DNA of 23,398 nucleotides from Gammaproteobacteria bacterium RIFCSPLOWO2_02_FULL_56_15 (GTDB taxonomy: Bacteria; Pseudomonadota; Gammaproteobacteria; Eutrophobiales; Eutrophobiaceae). The position numbers and the translations under genes were made by a program. Where the stretch lies: positions 1 through 23,398 of the forward strand of contig MGYR01000191.1 of the NCBI GenBank assembly GCA_001801825.1. Reading direction: 5' to 3'. The notes beneath the pieces were generated by a model that saw only the letters and a program-made list of their open reading frames with translations, searched no databases and was not told where the DNA came from. This document shows positions 1-8,321 of the stretch, piece after piece; the first letter of the stretch is position 1; each line of letters opens with the position of its first letter.

Positions 1-128
1 AGCGCTCCATTTCATTATGCGCTCGCGGCGCGCTCCACACGGCAGTGCGCGGCCGCTGAACTGCGGCGTTGAGCCTGTAGAAAAAAACCTGGCGCTTCTG
101 ATCTTTGCACGGATCAGACACAAAACAA

Positions 129-152
129 CCCTCGCCTGAAGGTGAGGGGTTT
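129..152 (+). repeat. Direct repeat copy 1 (hairpin unit)
   Basis: This 24-base unit begins CCCTCGCC, has a TGAA loop, continues GGTGAGGG and ends in TTT. It recurs at 377-400 with two differences, each of which keeps the stem paired through a G-T pair. Confidence 0.7.
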
Positions 153-376
153 GTACAGTCGGCCGCAAGCCGACTGAAAAATCTCCCTTCGCCCTCTGGG
201 ACGACCCCAGGGATGGGGGAGGTAGGACGAAGTCCGGAACCAGAGTCGAGAAGGGCCGTGGTTGAGGGAAATGCCCTGATATACCGCTTTCCCTCACCCG
301 CCACTGCGTGGCGGCCTCTCCCGGCGGGAGAGGCGAAATCGGCTCACGTTCGCTGCCATCACATTTCGCTTATCAT

Positions 377-400
377 CCTTCGCCTGAAGGCGAGGGGTTT
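377..400 (+). repeat. Direct repeat copy 2 (hairpin unit)
   Basis: Second copy of the 24-base hairpin unit at 129-152: CCTTCGCC, TGAA loop, GGCGAGGG, then TTT. It ends about 30 bases beyond the stop codon of the minus-strand rhomboid gene, so it may act in that gene's 3' end. Confidence 0.7.
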
Positions 401-430
401 ACAGATCCCCTATGGGGACTCTAAAAACCT

Positions 431-1159
431 TTACCACCGATCCGTTCGGGTAAAGACCCGCGTCGGGCCGTGTCCCGGATTCCATAACCGGATTCGCTTG
501 CGCTTCATGAAGGGGATGAGCGCCATCCCGGCGACAAACCCGCCGATGTGGGCGAACCACGCCACGCCCCCGCCGGAGGAGTCCGTGAGAGCGGAGCTGA
601 CCAACTGCATCGCGAACCAGAGCCCGAGCACCCAGGCGGCCGGCAGTTTCATCATGCTGAGATAAAATCCAAGCGGCACCAGCACCAGCACCCGGGCCTT
701 CGGATACAGCAACACATACGCCCCCAGCACGCCCGAGATGGCGCCGCTCGCACCAATCATGGGAATATCGGAAGAAGGATTCTGCAAGGTCTGGCCGAGG
801 GCCGCCGCGATCCCGCAGAGCAGATAGAAGATCACGAAGCGCACCCGCCCCAGGGCATCCTCGATGTTGTTGCCGAAGATCCAGAGATAGAGCATGTTCC
901 CGGCGAGATGCATGAAGCCGCCGTGCATGAACATCGAGGTGAAGATCGTCAACCATGCCGGCAGGACATAGAGCTCCGGAGGCAGTTCCACCTGACCGGT
1001 CACGACCGAGGGGATGAGGCCCAGGCTGTAGACCACGACCTGCCCCCCGCGCGCGTCCAGCGAGGCCTGCCAGAGAAACACCAGCACGCAGAGCGCGATG
1101 ATCGAGACGGTCAGCACCGGGGGGGTGCTGGTGGGGTTATCGTCATGCAGCGGGATCAC
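431..1159 (-). CDS. Rhomboid family intramembrane serine protease
   Basis: A 242-residue polytopic membrane protein that should cleave transmembrane helices of other proteins within the inner membrane. The rhomboid signatures are visible: HGGFMHLAGN (79-88, Asn88 in the oxyanion region), the catalytic serine in GASG (136-139, Ser138) and the catalytic histidine in AHIGG (203-207, His204). About six hydrophobic segments are present, near 17-32, 68-94, 106-125, 135-151, 157-189 and 201-217. The tail is basic (KRKRIR). Translation starts at a GTG only 6 bases after the purC stop, with a weak ribosome binding site, so translational coupling to purC is likely. It is the last gene of the pepP-to-rhomboid run. 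The natural substrate cannot be told from sequence, and the protein is not obviously GlpG, so no symbol is given. Confidence 0.92.
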   Translation of the reverse strand: MIPLHDDNPTSTPPVLTVSIIALCVLVFLWQASLDARGGQVVVYSLGLIPSVVTGQVELPPELYVLPAWLTIFTSMFMHGGFMHLAGNMLYLWIFGNNIEDALGRVRFVIFYLLCGIAAALGQTLQNPSSDIPMIGASGAISGVLGAYVLLYPKARVLVLVPLGFYLSMMKLPAAWVLGLWFAMQLVSSALTDSSGGGVAWFAHIGGFVAGMALIPFMKRKRIRLWNPGHGPTRVFTRTDRW

Positions 1160-1165
1160 GGGCGC

Positions 1166-2056
1166 TCAACCGATCAGGCGCGTCTGCGCCTCGCGGTATC
1201 TCGCGGCGGTATTGCGGATTACCTCTTCTGGAAGCGATGGCCCAGGCGGTTTCTTGTCCCAGTCGAGAGTCTCCAGGTAATCTCGCACATACTGTTTGTC
1301 GAAACTGGGTGGACTGATGCCGGTACGATAGGAATCGGCAGGCCAGAACCGGGACGAATCCGGCGTCAGTACCTCGTCGATCAGGTATAGTTCCCCCTGC
1401 GGGTCGGCGCCGAACTCAAACTTGGTATCCGCGATGATGATGCCCCGCCCCTTAGCATACTCCGCGGCGTCCCGATAGAGCCTGAGACTGACCTCGCGAA
1501 CTTTTTCGGCCAGTGCCGGACCCAATAACCGTTTTGTGTCCGCGTAGCTGATATTTACATCATGTGCTCCGATCTCCGCCTTCGAAGAGGGGCTAAAGAT
1601 CGCCTCCGGAAGTTGCTCAGCCTGTTGCAGTCCCGCGGGCAGGCGGATGCCGCAGATTGCCCCGTTGGCCTGGTAATCCTTCCATCCGGAACCGATGATG
1701 TATCCCCTGGCGATGGCCTCGACCGGCAGTGGTTTCATTTTTCTGACGATGATGGCGCGCCCCCGCACCTGTTCGAGTTCACTGCCCTGAAGGATGGACT
1801 CGAGTGCGATATCCGCAAGATGATTGGGAATGGTTGCGGCGGTACGGGCAAACCAGAAATTTGACAGGGCTGTCAGAACTGCCCCCTTCCCGGGGATCGG
1901 ATTGGGCAGGATCACATCAAAGGCGGAAAGCCGATCCGTGGTAACGATCAGCAGGTGTTTGTCATCCACGGCATAGATATCACGAACCTTGCCGCTGGTA
2001 ATCAGTTTCAGACTCTTCAAGTCCGAACGATAGAGTGCATCCTGTGTAGTATTCAT
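1166..2056 (-). CDS. purC: Phosphoribosylaminoimidazole-succinocarboxamide synthase
   Basis: SAICAR synthase of de novo purine synthesis: joins aspartate to CAIR using ATP, in the cytoplasm. At 296 residues it is the longer form, close in length to yeast Ade1 rather than to the roughly 237-residue E. coli enzyme. Family motifs are SGKVRDIY (21-28), TTDRLSAFD (39-47), EAIARGYI (113-120), SKAEIGAHD (158-166), IADTKFEFG (208-216) and LIDEVLTPDSSRFW (225-238). The start is ATG at 2056, with an AGGTA-like ribosome binding site upstream. It follows glnS by 30 bases and precedes the rhomboid gene by 6. It is unlinked to purH and purD, which lie about 10 kb away in the same window. Confidence 0.95.
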   Translation of the reverse strand: MNTTQDALYRSDLKSLKLITSGKVRDIYAVDDKHLLIVTTDRLSAFDVILPNPIPGKGAVLTALSNFWFARTAATIPNHLADIALESILQGSELEQVRGRAIIVRKMKPLPVEAIARGYIIGSGWKDYQANGAICGIRLPAGLQQAEQLPEAIFSPSSKAEIGAHDVNISYADTKRLLGPALAEKVREVSLRLYRDAAEYAKGRGIIIADTKFEFGADPQGELYLIDEVLTPDSSRFWPADSYRTGISPPSFDKQYVRDYLETLDWDKKPPGPSLPEEVIRNTAARYREAQTRLIG

Positions 2057-2086
2057 CAGTTTTCTACCTGAAGGTAATGAGATCGG

Positions 2087-3787
2087 TTAGGCATCGGCCA
2101 TGGTATTTTTGTTCACCTTTGCCCAACTGTCCCGCAGAGTCACAATCCGGTTGAATACCGGCCGTTCACGGTTCCAGTCATACCTGTCGGCCACAAAATA
2201 ACCCAGACGTTCAAACTGGAAACGCGCTTCCGGCTCCGCGTGTCTCAGAGAAGGTTCAACCAGTGCTGTGGTGAGGATCTGCTCCGAATCCGGATTCAGC
2301 AGATCCAGCCAGTCGTCTTCACCGCGCTCCGGATTTGCTACGTTGAATAGCCGGTCATAAAGCCTGACTTCGGCTTGCAGCGAATGTTTTCCTGACACCC
2401 AGTGAATCGTTCCCTTCACCTTGCGGCCATCAGGCGCATTCCCACCCCTGCTCAGGGGGTCATAGGTGCAATGCAGTTCCAGTATTTCACCACTGCCTGG
2501 ATCCTTCACAACTTCCCTGCAGGTGATGAAGTAAGCATAGCGCAGACGCACCTCCCTGCCTGGGGCAAGGCGGTAATACTTTGCCGGCGGTTCTTCCTGG
2601 AAATCATCCCGCTCGATATAGATGACACGGCCGAACGGGATCCTGCGAGCGCCCATGGCGGAATCCACCGGATGATTGACCGCGGAGATCTCTTCTTCCT
2701 GGTCTTCCGGGTAGTTCTCAATCACCACTTTCAGCGGTTGCAGTACCGCCATGACACGCGGGGCGCGGGGATCGAGATCCTCACGCAAACAGTTCTCCAG
2801 CAGGCTCATATCGATACGCGTATCGTTCTTGGTCACCCCGATGCGTTCACAAAAATCCCGAACCGATTCCGGGGTGAAACCGCGCCTGCGGATCCCGGAA
2901 ATAGTAGGCATCCGCGGGTCATCCCACCCTCGTACATGTCCCTGATCGACCAGGGTGATCAATTTGCGTTTGCTCAATATGGTGTAGTCGAGGATCAAGC
3001 GGGCAAATTCGTACTGGTGCGGCCGGGATGGCGTATCCAGATTGTCCAGCACCCAGTCATAGAGCGGGCGGTGATCTTCGAATTCAAGCGTACAGATGGA
3101 ATGGGTGATCTGCTCGATGGCATCGGAAAGACAATGGGTGAAATCGTACAGCGGATAGATCTTCCAGGTATCACCGGTGCGATGGTGGCTGGCCTTTCGG
3201 ATCCGGTATATCACAGGATCCCGCATGTTGAGATTCGGGGAGGACATATCAATCCGGGCGCGCAATACGTGCTCCCCATCCTCAAACTCACCTGCCTTCA
3301 TCCTCCCGAACAGTTCCAGGTTTTCCTCTACCGATCGACTGCAATAACGGCTTTCCCGGCCCGGTTCGGTCAGGCTACCACGGTGGCTGCGTATTTCCTC
3401 GGAGCTTAAGCTGTCCACATAGGCCTTCCCCTGCCGAATCAGGTCCGTAGCGTATTCATATAACTGTGGAAAATAATCCGAGGCATAGTACTCCCGCCCC
3501 TCCCAATCGAAGCCGAGCCAGCGGACATCGCGCTTGATGGCCTCGACGAATTCATCATTCTCTTTTTCCGGGTTGGTATCATCGAGACGGAGATTGCACT
3601 TTCCGCCGTAGTCACGTGCAATACCGAAGTTCAAACAGATGGACTTGGCATGACCAACGTGCAGATAGCCATTCGGCTCGGGCGGGAAACGGGTGTGTAC
3701 CCGGCCATCGTTCCGCTTCTGCTTCAAATCCTCGTCAACTATCCTGCGGATAAAATCCACGGGGCGCCTTGATTCACTCTCATTCAT
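2087..3787 (-). CDS. glnS: Glutaminyl-tRNA synthetase
   Basis: Class Ic aminoacyl-tRNA synthetase that charges tRNA-Gln with glutamine. With the ATG at 3787 the protein is 566 residues (E. coli 554). The nucleotide-binding signatures are PPEPNGYLHVGH (35-46, HIGH-type) and LSKRK (271-275, the KMSKS equivalent). RFPPEPNG, LRLDDTNP (67-74) and YPLYDFTH (211-218) are typical of GlnRS. The two beta-barrel anticodon-binding domains occupy the C-terminal half from about residue 345. An in-frame GTG at 3838 would add 17 residues, but these overlap the end of ubiI and do not look like GlnRS, so the ATG is preferred. It starts 16 bases after ubiI. Having GlnRS means tRNA-Gln is charged directly rather than through the GatCAB route. 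Confidence 0.96.
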   Translation of the reverse strand: MNESESRRPVDFIRRIVDEDLKQKRNDGRVHTRFPPEPNGYLHVGHAKSICLNFGIARDYGGKCNLRLDDTNPEKENDEFVEAIKRDVRWLGFDWEGREYYASDYFPQLYEYATDLIRQGKAYVDSLSSEEIRSHRGSLTEPGRESRYCSRSVEENLELFGRMKAGEFEDGEHVLRARIDMSSPNLNMRDPVIYRIRKASHHRTGDTWKIYPLYDFTHCLSDAIEQITHSICTLEFEDHRPLYDWVLDNLDTPSRPHQYEFARLILDYTILSKRKLITLVDQGHVRGWDDPRMPTISGIRRRGFTPESVRDFCERIGVTKNDTRIDMSLLENCLREDLDPRAPRVMAVLQPLKVVIENYPEDQEEEISAVNHPVDSAMGARRIPFGRVIYIERDDFQEEPPAKYYRLAPGREVRLRYAYFITCREVVKDPGSGEILELHCTYDPLSRGGNAPDGRKVKGTIHWVSGKHSLQAEVRLYDRLFNVANPERGEDDWLDLLNPDSEQILTTALVEPSLRHAEPEARFQFERLGYFVADRYDWNRERPVFNRIVTLRDSWAKVNKNTMADA

Positions 3788-3803
3788 GTATGCCAAATTC
3801 CAA

Positions 3804-5042
3804 TCACTCTTTGATAGATACTTTATTCTTGACCCCACCGTTCTGGCGGGCGGCCTCCGGCAGATCTCCCGATAGACCCATGGCCTGGCGCATCAGCCAG
3901 TGTTTAAGAGGCGCGATTGAATCGGTAATATCCAGGCCGGCATTGCGCAGCATCGGTAGCGGGGGTGTCTGCTCCTCGAACAGATATTTAAACCCTTCCA
4001 TGACCATCGACATGATCCTGTTTTCCAACCTGCGCCAGCGTTCATACCGCCTGAGGATATGAAGTCCACCGAGATCCTTGTTTTTCTCTCTTGCCGCATT
4101 CAGGACTTGTGCCAGACATGCGGCATCCAACATCCCCAGGTTCGCGCCCATACCTGCCAGAGGATGGATATTATGAGCCGCATCACCGATCAGGACAAAC
4201 CGCTCGCGGCAATAATCTTCAGCCTCGATCCGTTGCAGCGGAAAAAGAGTCCGGGGACCGCTTTCCAGCGCCTCTCCCAGGCAGTGTTCCGATCTCTGCC
4301 CCAGCGCCCGGTGAAAGTTCTCCAGATTCATGGCATGAAGAAGCTCGGCATATTGGGTTGATGTGGACCAGACGATACCGCACTGCTCCGGCCCGGCCAT
4401 GGGCAGTAAAGCAAGCGGGCCATCGGTGAGAAATCGCTGCCTGGCAACCTCACCGTGTCCGTCGGCGAACCGTGCAACACAGGCCAGCGCCGTCTGCCGG
4501 TAATCATTACGGCGAGTAACAATACCCGCCAGGTCACGGGTCAATGATGCCGCACCGTCCGCGGCGATGACCAGCCTGGCGCTGAAAATACGGTCAGCAG
4601 TCCGAACACCCAGGCTGTTTTTTTCCGGAACCAGGGCGGACACAGCTTGACCATGATGAATTTCGAGCGCCGGCAGACAGGCCAGGATGGGCTCGATCGT
4701 GGTCTGCAAAAGCCGCTGCTCTACGATATATCCGAGAGCCGGCTGATTGATGTCCTCACCATTGAAAAATATCTCCCCCTGACCGTTTTCATCCCAGACA
4801 TGCATACGCCGGAAACAACCCACACGGTCTCCGGGAAGCCTGCTCCAAAGATCGATTGCAGCCAGGATATTACGAGAGGCAGGGCTGATGGCCAGGGCTC
4901 TCGAATCCGGATGGGCGGGCATTGTGACATTTATTTCTTCAGCTGCATCCAGCAGGATACATGTGATGTTCCTGCTGGCGAGTAACCCGGCCATGACCAG
5001 TCCCACGGGGCCCCCGCCTACGATGATGACCTCTGCGTCCAT
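3804..5042 (-). CDS. ubiI: UbiH/UbiF/VisC-family FAD monooxygenase (probable UbiI)
   Basis: Flavoprotein hydroxylase of ubiquinone synthesis, probably hydroxylating C5 of the octaprenyl-phenol ring as E. coli UbiI (VisC) does. The 412 residues carry the N-terminal dinucleotide-binding GGGPVG (9-14), the internal ADGA (161-164), and the FAD ribose motif GDAAHNIHPLAG (286-297). The next part of that motif reads GMGANLG, where family members usually have GQG. The C-terminal region (RRYERWRRLEN and the following helices) resembles VisC more than UbiH. It lies 9 bases downstream of ubiH, matching the conserved pepP-ubiH-ubiI order, and that context decides between UbiI and the other paralogues. 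The exact ring position hydroxylated is inferred. Confidence 0.85.
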   Translation of the reverse strand: MDAEVIIVGGGPVGLVMAGLLASRNITCILLDAAEEINVTMPAHPDSRALAISPASRNILAAIDLWSRLPGDRVGCFRRMHVWDENGQGEIFFNGEDINQPALGYIVEQRLLQTTIEPILACLPALEIHHGQAVSALVPEKNSLGVRTADRIFSARLVIAADGAASLTRDLAGIVTRRNDYRQTALACVARFADGHGEVARQRFLTDGPLALLPMAGPEQCGIVWSTSTQYAELLHAMNLENFHRALGQRSEHCLGEALESGPRTLFPLQRIEAEDYCRERFVLIGDAAHNIHPLAGMGANLGMLDAACLAQVLNAAREKNKDLGGLHILRRYERWRRLENRIMSMVMEGFKYLFEEQTPPLPMLRNAGLDITDSIAPLKHWLMRQAMGLSGDLPEAARQNGGVKNKVSIKE

Positions 5043-5051
5043 TTTCTGCTG

Positions 5052-6275
5052 CTAGATGACAATATCCCGGACCATGGCGGGTTGACGGCCATGGATGCCT
5101 GTTGCCCGGTGCACGAAGGCCTGTTGCAACGATGGAAACAGGTCCATCAGGATCATGCCGGCATTCCGCAGGAACACTTTGACCGGCTGCTGGTTGCAGA
5201 ACAGCCAGGGTAAAAAGTCGGAGAAGCCGATCGCCCACTGTTGATCCGGCAACCTGGCGGCCAGGTATCTGTCCAGTAACCCACGGCTTCCAGGATCCCC
5301 CCCCGACTGCAACTGCCCACAAAGCAATTCGGTCAGTTCCGCCATGTCACGCAGGCACAGGTTCAGCCCCTGGGCGCCGTTGGGATGTAGCGCGTGGGCT
5401 GAGTCACCCAACAGCACGATTCGATCCCTGATCTGTTCTCTGGGTTTGATCATCCTGAGGGCATAGGATCGGCGTTTACCGACCCGGGCGAACCGGCCCA
5501 GCCGCCCACCCATACGTTCTTCCAGGTGTCTAAGCAGTGCAGCATCCTCCAGCATTGTATATTTTTCCGCCTCCTGCCTCGGGACCGTCAGCACCATGAC
5601 ATAGCGGTCGCCTCCCAGAGGTAACAGCGCCAGCGGGCCGGTGTCGGTGAAGCGTTCATAGGCCGTATCCGCCTGCGGCTTTTCCACTGTGACATTGGCC
5701 ACTATGGCGGTTTGCAGGTAATCCTTTTCCTGCAGTGTGATCTCCAACAGGGAGCGCAAGGCTGATTGCGACCCATCCGCCACAACGAGCAGTCTTGCGG
5801 AAAGCCTTCGTGTTTCCTCACCCTGGGTGCAAACGACCTCCACCTGCCCACGCTCGTTCGTTACCGAACAGACCGTATACGGGCGGAAAACATCGACCCC
5901 CTCTGCCTGGCGCAGGTTACTCAGCAGGGTATTTCCCAGTTCCCTGGCGATAACCACATAACCTAATGCATCAAACCCCAGCTCGCGGGCATTGAACCTC
6001 ACACACCCGGGATTGCCGCGATCCGTAACATGAATATGCCGGACAGGTCTCGCATTTTTCTCCACAACATCGTTCCAGAGTCCGAGGACCGTAAGTATCC
6101 TGCGGGAGGAAAGCGACAGGGTGATCCCCCGATCATCAAAGCTGGGATGCAGATCCGTGCCGGGTGGTGTGGACTCGATGACCGCTATCCTTGCTGGTGA
6201 ACGTTTCGCCAATGCGCAAGCAAGGGTGGCGCCAACCATCCCGGCGCCCGTGATTATCACATCGTAATCAGGCAT
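5052..6275 (-). CDS. ubiH: 2-octaprenyl-6-methoxyphenol hydroxylase
   Basis: FAD-dependent monooxygenase of aerobic ubiquinone synthesis (C1 hydroxylation of the ring). It shows GAGMVG (10-15), the substrate-side DDRGITLS region (47-54), VADGSQSALR (165-174) and GDSAHALHPNGAQG (290-303). The stretch ANVTVEKP...AYERFTDTGPLALLP closely follows UbiH. I chose ATG 6275 (407 residues): GAGGA precedes it, and the family's dinucleotide fold begins three residues later. A GTG at 6305 would add ten residues of unlikely sequence. The gene starts 37 bases after pepP and ends 9 bases before ubiI, the classic pepP-ubiH-ubiI cluster. Confidence 0.92.
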   Translation of the reverse strand: MPDYDVIITGAGMVGATLACALAKRSPARIAVIESTPPGTDLHPSFDDRGITLSLSSRRILTVLGLWNDVVEKNARPVRHIHVTDRGNPGCVRFNARELGFDALGYVVIARELGNTLLSNLRQAEGVDVFRPYTVCSVTNERGQVEVVCTQGEETRRLSARLLVVADGSQSALRSLLEITLQEKDYLQTAIVANVTVEKPQADTAYERFTDTGPLALLPLGGDRYVMVLTVPRQEAEKYTMLEDAALLRHLEERMGGRLGRFARVGKRRSYALRMIKPREQIRDRIVLLGDSAHALHPNGAQGLNLCLRDMAELTELLCGQLQSGGDPGSRGLLDRYLAARLPDQQWAIGFSDFLPWLFCNQQPVKVFLRNAGMILMDLFPSLQQAFVHRATGIHGRQPAMVRDIVI

Positions 6276-6312
6276 GATCGCAGCAGTCCTCAGCGCCTGG
6301 CGCACAAGCCTG

Positions 6313-7614
6313 TCATGACATCAGACGCTCGATCTCGGCGACGCCCTTGGGTATATGTTTACTCAATACGTCATGCCCGGTGGGGGTAACCAGGACATCA
6401 TCCTCTATCCTGATCCCGATATTCCACCATTTCTTCGCCAATCCTCTTCCGGGCGGAAAATACAGCCCGGGTTCCACCGTGAGGATCATGCCCACATCCA
6501 GCATGCGCCATTCGCCATCCAGCTTGTAATCACCGACATCATGCACATCCATGCCCAACCAGTGTCCGGTCCGGTGCATGTAATAGCGGCTATAGGCCTG
6601 GTCGCTGATCAGTTTTTTCCTCGTCCCCCGCAGAATGCCCAATTCCAGCAACCCGTCAGTGAGGACTTCAATTGCCGTGTCGTGCGGATCATTCCAGTGA
6701 TTTCCCGGTTTCACCTGTTCAATGGCTGCCAACTGGGCGGACAGCACCAATTCATAGATCAACTCCTGTTCACGGCTGAACTCACCGCTGACCGGGAAAC
6801 TGCGCGTAATGTCACTAGCATAAAAGTCGTATTCAGCACCAGCGTCGATTAGCAGAATATCGCCCGCCCGCAGTTCATCCCTGTTTTCAGTGTAATGCAG
6901 GATGCAACTGTTCGCTCCACTGCCAACGATGGGAGGATAGGCAGGGCTGCGCGCACCGTGGCGCATGAACTCATGCAACAGTTCTGCTTCGATCTGGTAC
7001 TCCGTCATACCCGGCCGGCAAACCTCCATGGCGCGCTGGTGTCCCAGACCGGAAATCCAGACCGCCTGCCTGATGGCCGTGATTTCCTGCCGGCTTTTGT
7101 ATAGCCGCATCTCATGCAGAATATGAGTCAGGGAAATAAACTCATCCGGAGCATGGACGCCGCTCCTGGACATATCCCTCACTTGTTTTACCCAGCCGAC
7201 CACGCGTTGATCATAGGCCTGATCGTTACCCATCGTATAAAAAATCCTTTCCCTACCTTCCAGCAGACCGGGCAGGATGTCATCCAGATCATCAATAGGG
7301 AAAGCATCGTCCGCGCCATACAGATCACAGGCGCCCTCCAGGCCGGTACGCCGGCCATGCCAGGTCTCCATCTTGGCATCCTTCTCGCGGCAAAAGAGTA
7401 CGAATTCACCGCTGATTCTTCCAGGTATCAATACTGCCACAGCAGTTGGTTCCTGGTAACCTGTAAGGTAGTAAAAATCACTGTCAGGCCGGAAAGGGAA
7501 TTCCACATCCCGGTTTCGGATGTGTACCGATGCCGTAGGAATGATGGCGATGGATTCATCACCCATCATGTCCATCAAGCGCTTTCTGCGACGGGGAAAC
7601 TCTTTCTCGTTCAT
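6313..7614 (-). CDS. pepP: Xaa-Pro aminopeptidase P
   Basis: Dinuclear metal (Mn-type) aminopeptidase that removes an N-terminal residue preceding proline. With ATG at 7614 it is 433 residues (E. coli 441). All five metal ligands are visible in pita-bread order: Asp257 (LLIDAG), Asp268 (ASDITR), His351 (TGHWLGMD), Glu381 (TVEPG) and Glu404 (IRIEDD). The spacing matches E. coli PepP closely. The N-terminal domain (residues 1 to about 170) is the usual creatinase-like region. AAGAGG, ten bases upstream of 7614, decides the start; a longer reading from 7704 would add 30 residues of arginine-rich sequence lying in the intergenic region. It is the first gene of the six-gene minus-strand run. No UPF0149 (ygfB) gene precedes it, unlike many relatives. 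Confidence 0.95.
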   Translation of the reverse strand: MNEKEFPRRRKRLMDMMGDESIAIIPTASVHIRNRDVEFPFRPDSDFYYLTGYQEPTAVAVLIPGRISGEFVLFCREKDAKMETWHGRRTGLEGACDLYGADDAFPIDDLDDILPGLLEGRERIFYTMGNDQAYDQRVVGWVKQVRDMSRSGVHAPDEFISLTHILHEMRLYKSRQEITAIRQAVWISGLGHQRAMEVCRPGMTEYQIEAELLHEFMRHGARSPAYPPIVGSGANSCILHYTENRDELRAGDILLIDAGAEYDFYASDITRSFPVSGEFSREQELIYELVLSAQLAAIEQVKPGNHWNDPHDTAIEVLTDGLLELGILRGTRKKLISDQAYSRYYMHRTGHWLGMDVHDVGDYKLDGEWRMLDVGMILTVEPGLYFPPGRGLAKKWWNIGIRIEDDVLVTPTGHDVLSKHIPKGVAEIERLMS

Positions 7615-7666
7615 CAATGAAATGCCTCTTGGCTGCCTGTGTCTTGCAGGCCGGTTGCGGATACGG

Positions 7667-7695
7667 TTGACCCTAATCAGCCACCGCTCTATATT
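7667..7695 (+). promoter_or_regulatory. Sigma-70-type promoter for the zapA cluster
   Basis: A TTGACC -35 element (7667-7672), an exact 17-base spacer and a TATATT -10 element (7690-7695) each match consensus at five of six bases. The expected start is near 7702, about 50 bases before the coiled-coil gene. It could also supply the 6S RNA through zapA. No equally good promoter was found for pepP on the other strand of this 138-base divergent gap. Confidence 0.65.
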
Positions 7696-7752
7696 GATAG
7701 GCAATGATACAAGAGCTTTGCTTCAATTCATAACCGTTAAGCGGCAACCGCT

Positions 7753-7977
7753 ATGATCGATAAACATATAGAAAACATTGATCTGATTTCTCTTGAAGCG
7801 AGGGTGGATCAACTCATCCGAACTGTTAATCAGTTACAGCAGGAAAATTCGGCTTTGCGCAACCAGCAGGACAGTCTGGTAACTGAACGCGCAGCCTTGA
7901 TTGAAAAGACTGAACTCGCCAGAGCAAGGATTGAATCAATGATTACCCGACTGCGAGCTATGGAAACCCGTTCATGA
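7753..7977 (+). CDS. Small coiled-coil protein upstream of zapA (TIGR02449-like)
   Basis: A 74-residue protein that is almost entirely a predicted coiled coil: leucine, isoleucine and valine fall at heptad spacing in LEARVDQLIRTVNQLQQEN, and the rest is rich in Glu, Gln and Arg. It has no membrane segment and no cysteine. Size, position directly before zapA and the ATGA overlap with it (7974-7977) match the small TIGR02449-type family seen beside zapA in gammaproteobacteria. These are ZapB-like in form, so a role in the division ring through ZapA is a reasonable inference, not something the sequence proves. The start ATG at 7753 has only a weak ribosome binding site. Confidence 0.8.
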   Translation: MIDKHIENIDLISLEARVDQLIRTVNQLQQENSALRNQQDSLVTERAALIEKTELARARIESMITRLRAMETRS

Positions 7978-8288
7978 CTGAAGAAGCAAAACCTATCAAT
8001 ATTACTATATTTGACAAGGAATACCTGGTCACCTGTAAGGACGACGAACGGGAACAGTTGCACACAGCCGTAGCCTTCCTGAACGACAAATTACTGGAAT
8101 TGAAACGCGGTGGGAAGGTCATCGGAGCGGAAAGAATCGCTATGATCACCGCGCTGAATCTTACCCACGAATTACTGGCGTACAAACGGGAAAAAACGTT
8201 CTATAATGAATCCATAGATGAGTCAATCAGGAGACTGAACAACAAAATCGACACGGTCCTGGAAAAGGGCAAGGCAGTGCAAACGTAG
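7974..8288 (+). CDS. zapA: Cell division protein ZapA
   Basis: A 104-residue ZapA-family protein that binds FtsZ and promotes bundling of its filaments at midcell. The N-terminal globular part (INITIFDKEYLVTC and the AVAFLNDKL helix, residues 8-36) is typical. It is followed by GAERIAMITALNLTHELL (50-67) and a C-terminal coiled coil (about 72-100) used for dimer and tetramer assembly. Translation is probably coupled to the upstream coiled-coil gene through the ATGA overlap. The 6S RNA gene follows about 35 bases downstream, the standard gammaproteobacterial zapA-ssrS linkage, which supports both calls. Confidence 0.92.
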   Translation: MTEEAKPINITIFDKEYLVTCKDDEREQLHTAVAFLNDKLLELKRGGKVIGAERIAMITALNLTHELLAYKREKTFYNESIDESIRRLNNKIDTVLEKGKAVQT

Positions 8289-8321
8289 GGCGATCAATAC
8301 TCCTGCGGATACCGGGTTTCA

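Larger units (their letters stand above)
97..417. repeat. Hairpin-dense extragenic repeat region
   Basis: No credible gene lies in the first 430 bases; instead there is a series of inverted repeats. Stems seen directly: 97-103 with 112-118 (7 bp); 129-136 with 141-148 (one G-T pair); 156-163 with 169-176 (8 bp perfect, 5-base loop); 263-271 with 288-296 (9 bp perfect); 298-304 with 308-314 (7 bp perfect); 315-322 with 326-333 (8 bp perfect, 3-base loop); 377-384 with 389-396 (one G-T pair); 407-410 with 414-417. An imperfect longer stem spans about 183-222. The region lies downstream of the rhomboid gene, so it could terminate or stabilise that transcript. It resembles the REP-like or small non-autonomous repeats found between genes in many proteobacteria. 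That class is inferred; no transposase is present. Confidence 0.7.

Noticed and set aside
1..430. CRISPR array
   Set aside because: Repeats are not regularly spaced, only two near-identical copies exist, 248 bases apart, and no cas genes are present.
105..665. 186-codon plus-strand frame
   Set aside because: It runs through the hairpin repeats and then antisense to the rhomboid gene; its composition (Pro, Ser, Arg rich, no domain) is that of a chance frame.
548..1390. 280-codon plus-strand frame
   Set aside because: Antisense to the rhomboid and purC genes, His/Gln/Arg-rich low-complexity product, no recognisable domain.
2402..3409. 335-codon plus-strand frame
   Set aside because: Entirely antisense to glnS, whose family motifs are intact in the other strand.
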